The notes beneath the pieces are model-generated. The model searched no databases. It was not told the origin of the DNA and saw only the letters and a list, made by a program, of their open reading frames with translations. A stretch of 64,000 nt of DNA. Origin: Flavobacteriales bacterium. Lineage in GTDB: Bacteria; Bacteroidota; Bacteroidia; Flavobacteriales_G; Salibacteraceae. A program made the translations under genes and the position numbers. Shown here piece by piece: positions 52,805 to 62,255 of this stretch. The stretch's first letter is position 1; each line of letters starts with the position of its first letter. The DNA is taken from assembly GCA_018660685.1 (NCBI GenBank), contig JABJJW010000011.1:1-64000 (forward strand), written 5' to 3'.

Positions 52805-54481
52805 ATGCAAGAAGTAGATTGTTTCATAGCGTTTGAGAGTGATGTATCCAGGGTGGAGCTGCCATCGAAGTTCACATTTCCCTTTTACTATGAACCACAC
52901 GAACTGAGCTTGAAAGCGACGGAGGAACTTCAACGACACATTGTCAAACAAGAATGGAACCGTGACTTTGGTATTGGGGAGGACGAAGGCAATGCCGTCG
53001 GAATTATGTTCGGCGTTTTGGTAGTCAAAAATCATGAAGGACATCTGGGTTATCTAGCGGCATTCTCTGGTAAACTTGCTGGCTCTAATCACCATGACCG
53101 TTTTGTTCCTCCCGTTTACGACATTTTGACCCATGATGGCTTCTTCCGACAAGAAGAGAAGCATATTGAGCGACTCACAGCCGAGATTGAATTGCTTGAA
53201 GAAGCGCCAGAATTGTGGAAGAGGAGAGACGAATTCGAGAGCCAATCGAAGCAAAGCGAGTCTGAACTTACGGAAGCTAGAAATAAGATAAAGGTTGGAA
53301 AGCGAGACCGGAAAAACCAACGGGAAACGGCAAAAGCAGAATTAGCACCAGAAGCTTATGGACAGCTCGAAGCTGCTTTGGTCAAGGAAAGTTTAGACGA
53401 TCAATTTGACTTCAAACGCCTGGCGAAGAAATGGAGGAGTGATTTGAGTAAGTCCAAGGAAGATCTAGATGCGCTCCTCAATGCGATAAGAGATCTGAAG
53501 AAGGAGCGTAAGTATAGTTCTGCTAGCACTCAGGCCAATATGTTTAATCACTATCAATTCCTCAATCAAAGTGGTGAGTCAAAATCTTTGCTTTCAATTT
53601 TCGATCACACAGAGTCCAAAATTCCTCCGGCTGGGGCTGGGGAATGTGCAGCGCCAAAACTGTTGCAGTATGCTTACTTAAATAAGCTAAAACCTATAGC
53701 CATGGCGGAATTCTGGTGGGGAAAATCTCCGAGTTCGGAGATCAGAAAACACAAACAGTTCTATCCTTCATGTCGTGGCAAGTGCGAACCGATTTTAGGA
53801 CATATGTTAGAAGGGTTGGATGTTGAGCCGAATGAAATGCTGAGCAACCTGAAAGACGAAAAGGAGTTGGACATCATTTTCGAGGATGAACATTTGGTGG
53901 CCGTGAATAAGCCAGCGGAGTTTTTATCTGTTCCTGGCAAGGAAATCGAAGACTCAGTCTATACCAGAGTCAAAGAGAAATACCCTGATGCCGATGGGCC
54001 TCTGGTTGTTCATCGATTGGATATGAGCACTTCAGGGGTCATGTTGTTAGCGAAGAGCAAAGACGTTCATAAGGCTATTCAGCATCAATTTGAGCAACGA
54101 ACGATCAAGAAGCGCTATGTAGCCTTGCTACGTGGAGAACTAACCGAGAAGCGCGGCGAGATCAATTTGCCACTTCGCGTTGATTTTCATGACCGTCCTA
54201 GGCAATTGGTTTGTCACGAACATGGGAAGCCAGCTCGCACCGTATGGGAGTTAGTAGAAACTATAGATGGTCAATCATTAGTGCGCTTCTACCCAATCAC
54301 CGGAAGGACTCACCAACTCCGAGTACATGCGGCTCACGCCGATGGATTAAATACACCAATTCTAGGCGACGATTTGTATGGGACTAAAGCCGATCGCTTG
54401 CATTTGCATGCCGAGCAATTGCGATTTATTCATCCTATTAGTTTGGAAGAAGTGACTTTGAAGGTTCCGGCGCCATTTTAA
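52805..54481 (+). CDS. RluA-family pseudouridine synthase with large N-terminal domain
   Basis: The C-terminal ~230 residues are a pseudouridine synthase: EDEHLVAVNKPAEFLSVPG, then VVHRLDMSTSGVMLLAKS with catalytic Asp406, and FYPITGRTHQLRVHAA. It should isomerise uridines in rRNA or tRNA. The first ~340 residues are not the usual short S4 domain. They contain a globular part, a coiled-coil (about 115-240) and a Cys-containing module with GAGECAAPKLL (Cys281) and FYPSCRGKCEPIL (Cys323, Cys327). Proteins with this layout occur elsewhere, as far as I recall, but the N-terminal function is unclear. It has its own start after a 58-base gap. Confidence 0.9.
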   Translation: MQEVDCFIAFESDVSRVELPSKFTFPFYYEPHELSLKATEELQRHIVKQEWNRDFGIGEDEGNAVGIMFGVLVVKNHEGHLGYLAAFSGKLAGSNHHDRFVPPVYDILTHDGFFRQEEKHIERLTAEIELLEEAPELWKRRDEFESQSKQSESELTEARNKIKVGKRDRKNQRETAKAELAPEAYGQLEAALVKESLDDQFDFKRLAKKWRSDLSKSKEDLDALLNAIRDLKKERKYSSASTQANMFNHYQFLNQSGESKSLLSIFDHTESKIPPAGAGECAAPKLLQYAYLNKLKPIAMAEFWWGKSPSSEIRKHKQFYPSCRGKCEPILGHMLEGLDVEPNEMLSNLKDEKELDIIFEDEHLVAVNKPAEFLSVPGKEIEDSVYTRVKEKYPDADGPLVVHRLDMSTSGVMLLAKSKDVHKAIQHQFEQRTIKKRYVALLRGELTEKRGEINLPLRVDFHDRPRQLVCHEHGKPARTVWELVETIDGQSLVRFYPITGRTHQLRVHAAHADGLNTPILGDDLYGTKADRLHLHAEQLRFIHPISLEEVTLKVPAPF

Positions 54482-54909
54482 TGGCTTGACGAGATTAGCA
54501 GAGTGTGATGATTATGGCAGAAGAGACCGATCGATTCATTGACCTAACTCTCCATCGACTACTGCACAGGATTTTCTATCGATTATGACTATTCCGTTAG
54601 CACCCATGGTTCTTTCGTTGACATGAGAGTACCTGATTGTGAGAATCGAATCAGTTTTAGAAACCCCACAAATCTCTCCTCCAAATGATCTGACATACTG
54701 ATATCTTGGGTAATGCTAGGCCTCAGTTCGTTCAGATTTCTTCATTGAATACAAAGCTACTTTGAAGTCCACCGAAACGCTCGATGAAGAAAAGTGTAAA
54801 GCGATGAAAATGAATGAAGTAAGTGTGTTTTGGACTATGAATCTAGTCCACCGATTAGTCCACCTGAATAGGGGTGAAATGGCCAGAAAATGGATATGGG
54901 CTAAAACAA
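54482..54909. other. Gene-poor stretch before the tRNA-Asp terminator
   Basis: No convincing gene is present. A frame from about 54720 to 54930 stays open for some 69 codons (containing STETLDEEKCKAMKMNEVS). It has no start near its beginning, shows no recognisable family and runs into the tRNA terminator. It may be a remnant or chance. Confidence 0.5.
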
Positions 54910-54910
54910 G

Positions 54911-54935
54911 AAAACCCCACGAAACGTGAGGTTTT
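54911..54935 (-). terminator. Terminator downstream of tRNA-Asp
   Basis: AAAACC-C-CACG and CGTG-A-GGTTTT form a stem with one mismatch and a three-base loop. On the minus strand it ends in a T-rich stretch, 35 bases beyond the tRNA 3' end. Confidence 0.8.
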
Positions 54936-54969
54936 ACTGCATATTGCGGTTTATTTCCGCTTTTATAAG

Positions 54970-55043
54970 CGGTCCGGACGAGACTCGAACTCGCGACCTC
55001 CTGCGTGACAGGCAGGCATTCTAACCAACTGAACTACCGGACC
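54970..55043 (-). tRNA. tRNA-Asp (anticodon GTC)
   Basis: The minus strand folds as a cloverleaf of 74 bases. The acceptor stem is GGTCCGG with CCGGACC and discriminator G. The anticodon stem-loop is CCTGC-CTGTCAC-GCAGG with anticodon GTC, and the T-arm is GCGAG-TTCGAGT-CTCGT. The T-stem has one G.U pair. CCA is not encoded after the discriminator (the next bases are CTT), so the CCA-adding enzyme at 12 kb would be needed. Confidence 0.97.
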
Positions 55044-55157
55044 GACTTCTCAATCACGAACAAGTCCGTTTTTGAGGGAGGCAAAAGTAAAACTTAAATG
55101 AAACGAAGCAAGCGAATCGAATAGGGAATTAAAAAAGAATCATGATACTTTGTAACC

Positions 55158-55754
55158 GTGCAACATATTCAAGAATCATTGGCCTCCGATCCCATTCTTT
55201 TTGAAGTCATGTCGCGCATTCCATTGCGTCCCGCTCAGCCAAATCCTGACGTGTATTTCACATTGCTCAAATCGATTGTTGAACAGCAACTTAGCTTAAA
55301 GGCGGCAGACACCATTTGGAATCGATTCCTCGACAAGTTTGAGGACTATCCCCACCCACAAGATGTAGTTGAAATAGAGACGGAACTGATGCGAAGCTGT
55401 GGTCTTTCATTTCAAAAGGCTGGATACATGCAAAACATTGCGCGCTTTGCCATTGAAAATGATTTGAGCGACGCCTTCATTGCTTCGCTGGATGATGAGG
55501 CAGCAGAGAAACATCTATGTCAGATCAAAGGGGTAGGGAAGTGGACCGCCGAAATGATCCTGATGTTTTCTCTAGGGCGGGAAGACGTTTTTCCCGTTGG
55601 TGATCTCGCAGTCCGAGCTGCCATGATAAAACTGTACGATGTCAAAAGCGAGAAGAAGCAGCTGTTCGTTGATTTAGAATCGATTGCCGATCAATGGCGT
55701 CCGTACAGGAGCTATGGAACTAGACTCATGTGGGATTGGTATTTGAGTCGATAA
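55158..55754 (+). CDS. HhH-GPD DNA glycosylase (AlkA/3-methyladenine type)
   Basis: The 198-residue protein removes damaged bases from DNA. The helix-hairpin-helix is LCQIKGVGKWTAEMILMFSL, and the catalytic Asp follows in VFPVGDLAVRAAM, as in AlkA-type glycosylases. The N-terminal half has LLKSIVEQQLSLKAADTIW, another AlkA-like segment. There are no iron-sulfur cysteines, which separates it from Nth and MutY. The start appears to be GTG at 55158. No alkylation-response regulator is next to it. Substrate range is inferred from the family. Confidence 0.9.
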   Translation: MQHIQESLASDPILFEVMSRIPLRPAQPNPDVYFTLLKSIVEQQLSLKAADTIWNRFLDKFEDYPHPQDVVEIETELMRSCGLSFQKAGYMQNIARFAIENDLSDAFIASLDDEAAEKHLCQIKGVGKWTAEMILMFSLGREDVFPVGDLAVRAAMIKLYDVKSEKKQLFVDLESIADQWRPYRSYGTRLMWDWYLSR

Positions 55755-55834
55755 TAATCACTTCGTGTACACAACCTTTTGTAAATGCGTTGGGGAATGA
55801 CAGCAAATTGTAATTTTATCCAAAACCTATCAAA

Positions 55835-57568
55835 ATGCACCAATCTCTACGCAAGCTTTCATTGTTCTCAGCCGCATTTGCGCTGATGGCATTCGGTACT
55901 CTACAAGCCCAATTTAGCGGCATCTATGCTCCATCAAATTGGACCGTGACACAAGTGGCAGGCGGTAATGGATCTGTTAATTCCAACAGTGCACCTACGA
56001 GTATTGCTCTTACAGGTCCTGACAACGTTACTGCAAATGCCTATACGCGTTATGAGATTGACGTCATTGCTCCCGGAACGATAAGTTTTGATTGGAGTGT
56101 TAACCACAATGATCCGACCTACGATGGATTTGGGTATTGGCTCAATAACACATACACAGAATTAGCTAACACTACAACAAGTGGATCCTCGACCGTACCT
56201 GTTACAGCTGGCCAAACCTTTGCTTTCTATGGTCATACTTATGACGGATGTTGTGGGACTTTTACTTCAACGATCACAAATTTCTCTGGACCGTCTTTTT
56301 CAGCACCGAACGACGCTGGAATATCCTCTCTGAATACACCGGTTGAAGGTTTTTGTGCGGACACAATTCCGATTTCTGTCACGGTCAAGAACTACGGGTC
56401 AAATCAAATCTCGCCCGTGACCATTGAATGGACGCTGAATGGAACTGCTCAAACACCATTCACATATACCGGTACTCTTGATACTAATGGAGGTTCAGGG
56501 GCAGATTCGGCTATTCTGATCATTGACAACGTTTATTTAGAAGATTCCAATGACATAGTACTTTGGACAACAGATCCAAATAATGCAACAGACACGGTCA
56601 ATCATAATGACTCTGCTTCGTTGTCATTCTACGCGGCACACCCTGAGATTGACCTTGGCGATACAAGCATGTGTGAAGGTCTAATCATGATTCTAAATGC
56701 TGGATCTGGTTGGGACGAATACCTATGGAGCGATAGTTCAGTGTTCCAGCAACTCCTTGTAACCTCTGGCGGTACTTTTTCAGTCACCGTCACAGACGAA
56801 TATGGATGTGAAGCTTCCGATGAAGTTATTGTGACCGAAGTCCCGCTTCCTGTCGTTAGTTTGGGAGATTCGATTGAAGCCTGCGATATCTTGGTCTTAG
56901 ACGCAGGGAACGCTGGTTCCACATTTAACTGGAATACATTCGAGAATACTCAGACAATTACGGTGACACAATCAGGAAACTATTCATGTTTGGTAATAAA
57001 CACTGCAGGTTGCGTTGGTCAAGGTGAAGTAGAAGTTACAATTCATGAATCTCCTTCAATCAACTTGGGCAGCGACTTCGAGTTGTGCGTGGACTTGAAC
57101 GAAACAGACACTCTGGGTGTTAGCGGCAGTTATGCAATGTATGCTTGGAGCAACGGCGACACCTCTAGTACTGTGCTTGTGGGCGGAACCGGAACTTCTA
57201 CCGGAACCGTTGAGTATGTATTAACAGCGACTGATGCGAATGGCTGTAGCGACGAAGACACAATTGAGGTGAAGTTTAAAAATTGTATTCCACAAGGGTT
57301 AACCGAAGTTGAATTAGGCATACAAACCACCGTGTATCCAAACCCTACAACCGGCGTAACTCAAATAAAAATTGTTGGTAGCTCTCAATCTGAGCTGGGT
57401 ATCTCACTTGTTGATTTAACCGGAAGAAGAGTTCAGAATGTATATCAAGGAGCAACCCCAGGAATACTTCAATTCGAAGTTGATTTCACGAGAATCACAA
57501 GTGGTATGTATTTTCTGCTTACGAATAATGGAGCCGCCGTTGAATCGATTCCCATCATCATCGAGTAG
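55835..57568 (+). CDS. Secreted Ig-like-repeat protein with T9SS type A sorting domain
   Basis: A signal peptide (LSLFSAAFALMAFGTLQAQ) leads into a beta-sandwich (about 30-145, with FSGIYAPSNWTVTQ and FAFYGHTYDGCCGTF). A CARDB-like domain follows (NDAGISSLNTPVEGFCADTI ... YGSNQISPVTIEWTLNG). Next come three Ig-like repeats with the GSG.DEYLWSDSS-type pattern (ILNAGSGWDEYLWSDSS, LDAGNAGSTFNWNTF, GSYAMYAWSNGD). The end is a type A domain (TTVYPNPTTGVTQIKI ... SGMYFLLTNNG). It is likely a surface protein or adhesin of unknown ligand, related in style to the broken gene at 34-35.6 kb. Confidence 0.88.
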   Translation: MHQSLRKLSLFSAAFALMAFGTLQAQFSGIYAPSNWTVTQVAGGNGSVNSNSAPTSIALTGPDNVTANAYTRYEIDVIAPGTISFDWSVNHNDPTYDGFGYWLNNTYTELANTTTSGSSTVPVTAGQTFAFYGHTYDGCCGTFTSTITNFSGPSFSAPNDAGISSLNTPVEGFCADTIPISVTVKNYGSNQISPVTIEWTLNGTAQTPFTYTGTLDTNGGSGADSAILIIDNVYLEDSNDIVLWTTDPNNATDTVNHNDSASLSFYAAHPEIDLGDTSMCEGLIMILNAGSGWDEYLWSDSSVFQQLLVTSGGTFSVTVTDEYGCEASDEVIVTEVPLPVVSLGDSIEACDILVLDAGNAGSTFNWNTFENTQTITVTQSGNYSCLVINTAGCVGQGEVEVTIHESPSINLGSDFELCVDLNETDTLGVSGSYAMYAWSNGDTSSTVLVGGTGTSTGTVEYVLTATDANGCSDEDTIEVKFKNCIPQGLTEVELGIQTTVYPNPTTGVTQIKIVGSSQSELGISLVDLTGRRVQNVYQGATPGILQFEVDFTRITSGMYFLLTNNGAAVESIPIIIE

Positions 57569-57594
57569 GGAGCATTCGTCAGTGTAAGAGTGGG

Positions 57595-60006
57595 TCACAT
57601 ATCCATTCCGTCTCCCATGCCTTCCCTGGAATGTGAACGCTGTTTCTTTTGATTTAACCTGTACGTAAAAGTGCCCAGGATCTGGCGAGATCGCCATTGG
57701 AAATCACTTTCAGAGTACAGGTATTCAGTATCAATAATGCTTCGCCATTTTTGATTATTTGTTAAATCGCTGACACTAGCAGTGAATGTTGCATTCCCTT
57801 TTAGGAAATCACGGCTCAGCGCAAGGTCGATGCTGTGCCTTGAAAGAGTGGTCCCTTGGGTGCTCGGACTTGGTGCTCGATACCTCATAGAAGCCTGAAG
57901 GCTAACCTTCTGCGGTAGCTTTATCATGTTACTAATTCGGAACTGTGCTGAAAAGCCGTCGCTGTTGTAGTCCTTTCCGCGGTACTGGCCTTCTACAATC
58001 TGTCTGAACAAATTCACACTACCGGTAAACCGCCACCATTTGGTGAGATCATAAGCGCCGTTGAGTTCCAATCCAATCGCGTTTTGCGTGCTCAGGTTGA
58101 TCGGAAACCGTCTCAACAACCCTGAACTGTCGGTGATTGTGATTCGTTCTACAACGCCTTCTGTGTATCGGTAGTAAAGGCTTGCGAGGATATTGCCTTT
58201 TTCAAAATTGTGTAAGTAGCCCGTTTCGAAACTGTGTGTGAATTGAGGGTTTAGATCGGGGTTACCTGAATAGAAGTTCCTCGGGTCTGTGTAACCGAAA
58301 AATGGGATTAGGTTTCGAAAGTGCGGTCTTGAAATCCGACGACTGTAGTTGATCTGCCAATTATGATTCTCCTTTAGTTCGTAGCTAAGAAAGGCAGAAG
58401 GGAAGAGGTTTAAGTATTCTCGAGGATTGTAATCATTTGTTTTGATCAGTCGTGTTTCGATGTTCGTGTATTCCACACGCAAGCCAAATTGGTAGCTCAA
58501 TTTTTTGAACTTGTTGCTGAACATGCCATATGCAGCGTAAATGTTTTCAAGGTATTCAAGCTGGTTCGTGAAGTCGTCCAAATTCTCCCATGAACCAACA
58601 CTGTCTATGTCCACGCTGTAAAAATTCTCTATTTCTCTGATTGAACCTCGGACGCCTGTTTCGAATTTACCGTCTTTGCCAACAGGTTGGATGTAGTCAG
58701 ATTTTGCAATGATATTTCGCTCATCCTCCGTATTGGATGAACGTTGCAACACCCCATCTTCACTAACTATCGAACTGAGCTGCTCTAGGTTCGCATTTTC
58801 TGTATCGTCACTAGAGCTTACTCGAACACTGGTGCTCCATTCATGACCCTTTTTCTTGAAAGTAATTTTGTGATTGACGTTGAGTTCAAAATCTTCGGAC
58901 ACCTCCGTTTCTTTTTCATCTCGCTCTGTCGTATTCAAAATTTCGTTGGAAGGATTTAAATCTTGATAAATGATGTTGCCTTTATTGTCATTGTTGCGCA
59001 ATGATGCCACTCCTGCTAAGGTTAGTGTATTTCGCTCACCGAGATAAAAGTCTGCGCCAAATCGACCGGTATGTCCAAGTCCACCGCGAACATGCGTGCG
59101 CGTATTATCATAGTAGAACGTAGTGTCTGGGCCGTCAAAGTCGTTGTATGAATAGCCACCACCTGGATTCCTTCTAACGTTCACACCGTAACTCCCAAAC
59201 AGATTGATCCACTTCTGACGATAGTTCAAATTGAACGAAGCACCATATGAAGTAGGGATTCCTGCCCTTACTTCAAAGGCACCATTTAATCCCTGCTTCT
59301 CTTGTTTTTTAAGTACAAGGTTGATGATGCCAACTTCTCCTTGAGCTTCATATCGAGAAGAAGGATTGGTAATAACTTCTACTTTCTCTATCAGATTGCC
59401 TTGCAGCATTCTCAGGGCTTCTGCGCTTCCGCCGCTCGTAAGCGTTGATGGTTTTCCGTCAATTAAAAGCCGAACATTTTCGCTTCCTCTGAGACTGACG
59501 TTGCCTTCGACATCAACTTCTACAGATGGAACATTGGTGAGGATGTCTGCGGCACTCCGGCCCGTATTCGCTAAATCCTTCCCCACATTGAAAACGCGTT
59601 TGTCGAGTTGCAGCTCCATGCTACTGCGCTCACCTTCGATCACCACTTGATCGAGGAGCTCCATGTTTTCTTTCAACTGAATGCCTCCGATTCGATGCGG
59701 CTTGTCCGCGGTTTTGGTGAATGTTGGAATGATCTGTTCTTTGTAGGAGAGAAAGGAAATGACCAAGTAATATTCACCTGGTTCAGCCTTGATTCTAAAC
59801 ATCCCCAACTCCGTACTACTTGTACCAGTGATGAGACTTGAATCGCTGTTATACAAAGCAACATTGGCATATGGAATGGCTTCATCAGCACTGGTCAAAA
59901 CCTTTCCCATGACAAATTGAGATGGGTCGCCTCCGCCTTGTGGCCGTTGGGCAAACCCAATAGAACTGATTCCTAACAAAAGGAAGATTAGGCTGGTCCG
60001 AATCAT
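57595..60006 (-). CDS. Outer-membrane beta-barrel protein (TonB-dependent-receptor-like, OMP_b-brl_3)
   Basis: A signal peptide (MIRTSLIFLLLGISSIGFAQ) is followed by a carboxypeptidase regulatory-like domain (VMGKVLTSADEAIPYANVAL). A plug-like domain comes next (TGRSAADILTNVPSVEVDVEG, SLRGSENVRLLIDGKPS), then a long barrel with aromatic strands. The 803 residues end in SREGMGDGMDM. Such proteins resemble TonB-dependent receptors but belong to a separate family with unknown substrates. The start at 60006 is preferred over the longer frame because it gives the signal peptide. There is no SusD partner. Confidence 0.9.
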   Translation of the reverse strand: MIRTSLIFLLLGISSIGFAQRPQGGGDPSQFVMGKVLTSADEAIPYANVALYNSDSSLITGTSSTELGMFRIKAEPGEYYLVISFLSYKEQIIPTFTKTADKPHRIGGIQLKENMELLDQVVIEGERSSMELQLDKRVFNVGKDLANTGRSAADILTNVPSVEVDVEGNVSLRGSENVRLLIDGKPSTLTSGGSAEALRMLQGNLIEKVEVITNPSSRYEAQGEVGIINLVLKKQEKQGLNGAFEVRAGIPTSYGASFNLNYRQKWINLFGSYGVNVRRNPGGGYSYNDFDGPDTTFYYDNTRTHVRGGLGHTGRFGADFYLGERNTLTLAGVASLRNNDNKGNIIYQDLNPSNEILNTTERDEKETEVSEDFELNVNHKITFKKKGHEWSTSVRVSSSDDTENANLEQLSSIVSEDGVLQRSSNTEDERNIIAKSDYIQPVGKDGKFETGVRGSIREIENFYSVDIDSVGSWENLDDFTNQLEYLENIYAAYGMFSNKFKKLSYQFGLRVEYTNIETRLIKTNDYNPREYLNLFPSAFLSYELKENHNWQINYSRRISRPHFRNLIPFFGYTDPRNFYSGNPDLNPQFTHSFETGYLHNFEKGNILASLYYRYTEGVVERITITDSSGLLRRFPINLSTQNAIGLELNGAYDLTKWWRFTGSVNLFRQIVEGQYRGKDYNSDGFSAQFRISNMIKLPQKVSLQASMRYRAPSPSTQGTTLSRHSIDLALSRDFLKGNATFTASVSDLTNNQKWRSIIDTEYLYSESDFQWRSRQILGTFTYRLNQKKQRSHSREGMGDGMDM

Positions 60007-60180
60007 CGTTCTGCGAAGGTCTGATTTAATCAGCCGTAAAAAAATCACGATGGGATTAAGAGGTTAAAAAGGTGTTAAGCTATGGATTACTTGCTGATCC
60101 GAAGGTGGCATAAATCAAGGATCAAAAGCAGAAGTTAGTCATGGTCAATTGATATATTGTGGAAGCCAAACTGATAAACT

Positions 60181-60612
60181 ATGAAGTACACAGTATCAAA
60201 TACGATCAACCGATCAATGGATCAGGTCATGGAAAAATACAAGGATCCAGAAGGTGTAAAGAATTGGATGGATGGATTGGAAAAGATTGAACGCCTTTCG
60301 GGTTCACATATGGAAGTAGGGGCGAAGAGTAATTTTCATTTTCTATACAAGGGCAAGCAGATGCAGATTGCCGAAGAAGTGTTGGAGGAAGATTTACCCA
60401 GGCAAATTAAGTACGGATTCACAAGTTCAATGGGATACAATACCGTCGAGATGATATTCGAGCCGATTGATGACAACTCTGTAAGGCAAACGAACAACAG
60501 CTATTTCGAAATGAGAGGCTTCATGAAGCTCATTGGCTTCGTCATGATCGGAATGTTTAAAAAGCAGTCGAAGACATACATTAATGCGTTTAAAAGTTGG
60601 GTGGAAGAATAA
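60181..60612 (+). CDS. SRPBCC (START-like) family protein
   Basis: The 143-residue protein has the helix-grip pattern of polyketide cyclase/SRPBCC proteins. It begins KYTVSNTINRSMDQVMEKYKD, then has WMDGLEKIERLSG and a beta-sheet with YNTVEMIFEPID, and ends in a long C-terminal helix. The fold makes a hydrophobic pocket for a lipid or other small ligand. There is no signal peptide, so it should be cytoplasmic. The ligand is unknown. It is divergent from the outer-membrane barrel gene and is followed by a bidirectional terminator. Confidence 0.82.
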   Translation: MKYTVSNTINRSMDQVMEKYKDPEGVKNWMDGLEKIERLSGSHMEVGAKSNFHFLYKGKQMQIAEEVLEEDLPRQIKYGFTSSMGYNTVEMIFEPIDDNSVRQTNNSYFEMRGFMKLIGFVMIGMFKKQSKTYINAFKSWVEE

Positions 60613-60629
60613 ATAGGGCTGAAATCAAA

Positions 60630-60655
60630 AAAAGCACCGCCGAGGCAGTGCTTTT
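60630..60655. terminator. Bidirectional terminator between the SRPBCC and mscS genes
   Basis: AAAAGCAC and GTGCTTTT form an eight-pair stem. On the minus strand it runs into seven T residues after the mscS gene, and it can also end the SRPBCC transcript. Confidence 0.85.
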
Positions 60656-60673
60656 CGCTTAAGACTTTCAATT

Positions 60674-61486
60674 TTATTTATCCTGATGAACATCCATCTG
60701 CGGATATGGGAAGCTGATGCCCTTCGCGTCAAACGTTGACTTCACCTTTTCAATCATGTCGAAATGGACGTCCCAGTAGTCGGCTGAATTCACCCATAGC
60801 CGAACCGTAATATTTACAGAGCTATCGCCTAACTCACCGACACGGGCAAATGGTTCGGGATCCTTCAAAATTCTTGAATCGGCATTCACCAATTCCATAA
60901 TCGCACTTTTAGCCTGCTCAAAATCGTCTCCGTAGTCAATGCCAAAGCTGAAGTCAACTCGACGCGTCTCCATGGTGCTAAAGTTGACCATGGACGAATT
61001 GGCTAGGTTTCCGTTCGGAATGATGATGACTTTGTTATCTGGAGTGCTCAAGATTGTATTGAAGATTTGAATCTCCTTAACACCGCCAACATAGCCAGCC
61101 GCTTCAATCACATCACCCACCTTGAAAGGTTTGAAAAGGAGGATCATTACACCCCCTGCGAAATTTTGAAGAGTTCCTTGCAATGCGAGGCCAACAGCCA
61201 AACCAGCGGCTCCCAATATTGCTACGAATGACGTCATCTCGATGCCTACCATTCCTGCAATACTGATAACCAGGGCGGCTTTCAATGAAATGTTTAATAC
61301 GCTTTTTAGAAATGGAATCAGGCTAGGGTCAACTTCTCGTTTCACCATGACCTTGCCAACTTGTTTCACCAGCATGTTCACTACCCAAAGGCCTACAACG
61401 AGGGCTATTACCGCCTCAATCAGGTTTATACCATATTCGATAATCAAGCCTTTGGCCATCGTCATAATTGTTTCCAAATTCTCCAT
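60674..61486 (-). CDS. Small-conductance mechanosensitive channel (MscS family)
   Basis: MscS opens under membrane tension to release solutes after osmotic down-shock. Three transmembrane helices fill residues 17-130. The pore helix region has GAAGLAVGLALQGTLQNFAGG, the Gly/Ala pattern of TM3. The beta domain follows with PFKVGDVIEAAGYVGGVKEI and IIPNGNLANSSMVNFS. The 270-residue length equals that of the E. coli type. It fits functionally with c-di-AMP signalling (cdaA at 17 kb) in osmotic control, but the genes are far apart and the link is only a suggestion. Confidence 0.94.
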   Translation of the reverse strand: MENLETIMTMAKGLIIEYGINLIEAVIALVVGLWVVNMLVKQVGKVMVKREVDPSLIPFLKSVLNISLKAALVISIAGMVGIEMTSFVAILGAAGLAVGLALQGTLQNFAGGVMILLFKPFKVGDVIEAAGYVGGVKEIQIFNTILSTPDNKVIIIPNGNLANSSMVNFSTMETRRVDFSFGIDYGDDFEQAKSAIMELVNADSRILKDPEPFARVGELGDSSVNITVRLWVNSADYWDVHFDMIEKVKSTFDAKGISFPYPQMDVHQDK

Positions 61487-61530
61487 TTCTTACCGTTTAG
61501 TGAGGGCAAATAAATATAACGTTCAGCGAT

Positions 61531-62172
61531 CTACTGCACAAAAGGATTGTGTTTTTTTTCGTGTCCTATTGAGGTTTCTGGCCCATGGCCACAATAAACC
61601 TCATAAGAGTCATCCAAATCAAAAAGCTTGACCCTGATTGATTCTAACAAGGTATCATGATCTCCGCCAGGTAGGTCGGTTCTTCCGATGCTTTCATAGA
61701 ACAACACATCCCCTGCGATGATGTGCTTCTGTTGGTGATTTATAAAAACAACATGTCCAGGAGCGTGACCTGGGCAGAACCGAATTTCATATGCTTGGCT
61801 TCCGAGCGACAGATCATCTCCTTCTTCCAAGTTATTTTTGGCAATGGGTGAGTCTTCCACATTTGGGATTCCGTACATTTTGGCGGATATGGGTGCCATA
61901 TCAAGGGTTACTTGGTCTAGTTGATGATACTCAGGGTTGAGGCCATACGTTTTACTCACAAATGCATTTCCAAACACGTGATCCAAATGGCAATGCGTGT
62001 TGAGTAAGCGCACTGGTTTTAGGTCATTGGTGTCAATGAAGTCCTTGAGTTCTTCTTTTTCTTCTGGAGAATAACAGCCGGGGTCAATGATCCAACACTC
62101 TTGTTCGTTGTTAAAGAGAACATATGTGTTTTCCTGAAATGGACTGAAGACAAATTTTTTAATTCTAACCAT
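61531..62172 (-). CDS. MBL-fold hydrolase (glyoxalase II-like)
   Basis: This is a metallo-beta-lactamase-fold hydrolase of 213 residues. The metal motif is THCHLDH near residue 60, and further ligands appear in CPGHAPGHVVF and the final YCGHGPETSIGHEK. It starts IKKFVFSPFQENTYVLFN, as in YcbL-type glyoxalase II-like proteins, which act on thioesters such as S-lactoylglutathione or an analogue. The substrate here is unknown. It is cytoplasmic, 44 bases upstream of mscS on the same strand, and divergent from the last gene. Confidence 0.9.
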   Translation of the reverse strand: MVRIKKFVFSPFQENTYVLFNNEQECWIIDPGCYSPEEKEELKDFIDTNDLKPVRLLNTHCHLDHVFGNAFVSKTYGLNPEYHQLDQVTLDMAPISAKMYGIPNVEDSPIAKNNLEEGDDLSLGSQAYEIRFCPGHAPGHVVFINHQQKHIIAGDVLFYESIGRTDLPGGDHDTLLESIRVKLFDLDDSYEVYCGHGPETSIGHEKKHNPFVQ

Positions 62173-62255
62173 CGGACGAGTACTTAGTTACGTCAATTAA
62201 TATGTGGTCTTTACCTTTAGAGCGATTGAACTCCTGAATGAGCGGCAAAAGTAGA

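Noticed and set aside
54720-54930. Open frame of about 69 codons before the tRNA terminator
   Set aside because: It has no start codon near its beginning, no recognised family and ends inside a terminator hairpin. A remnant cannot be excluded.
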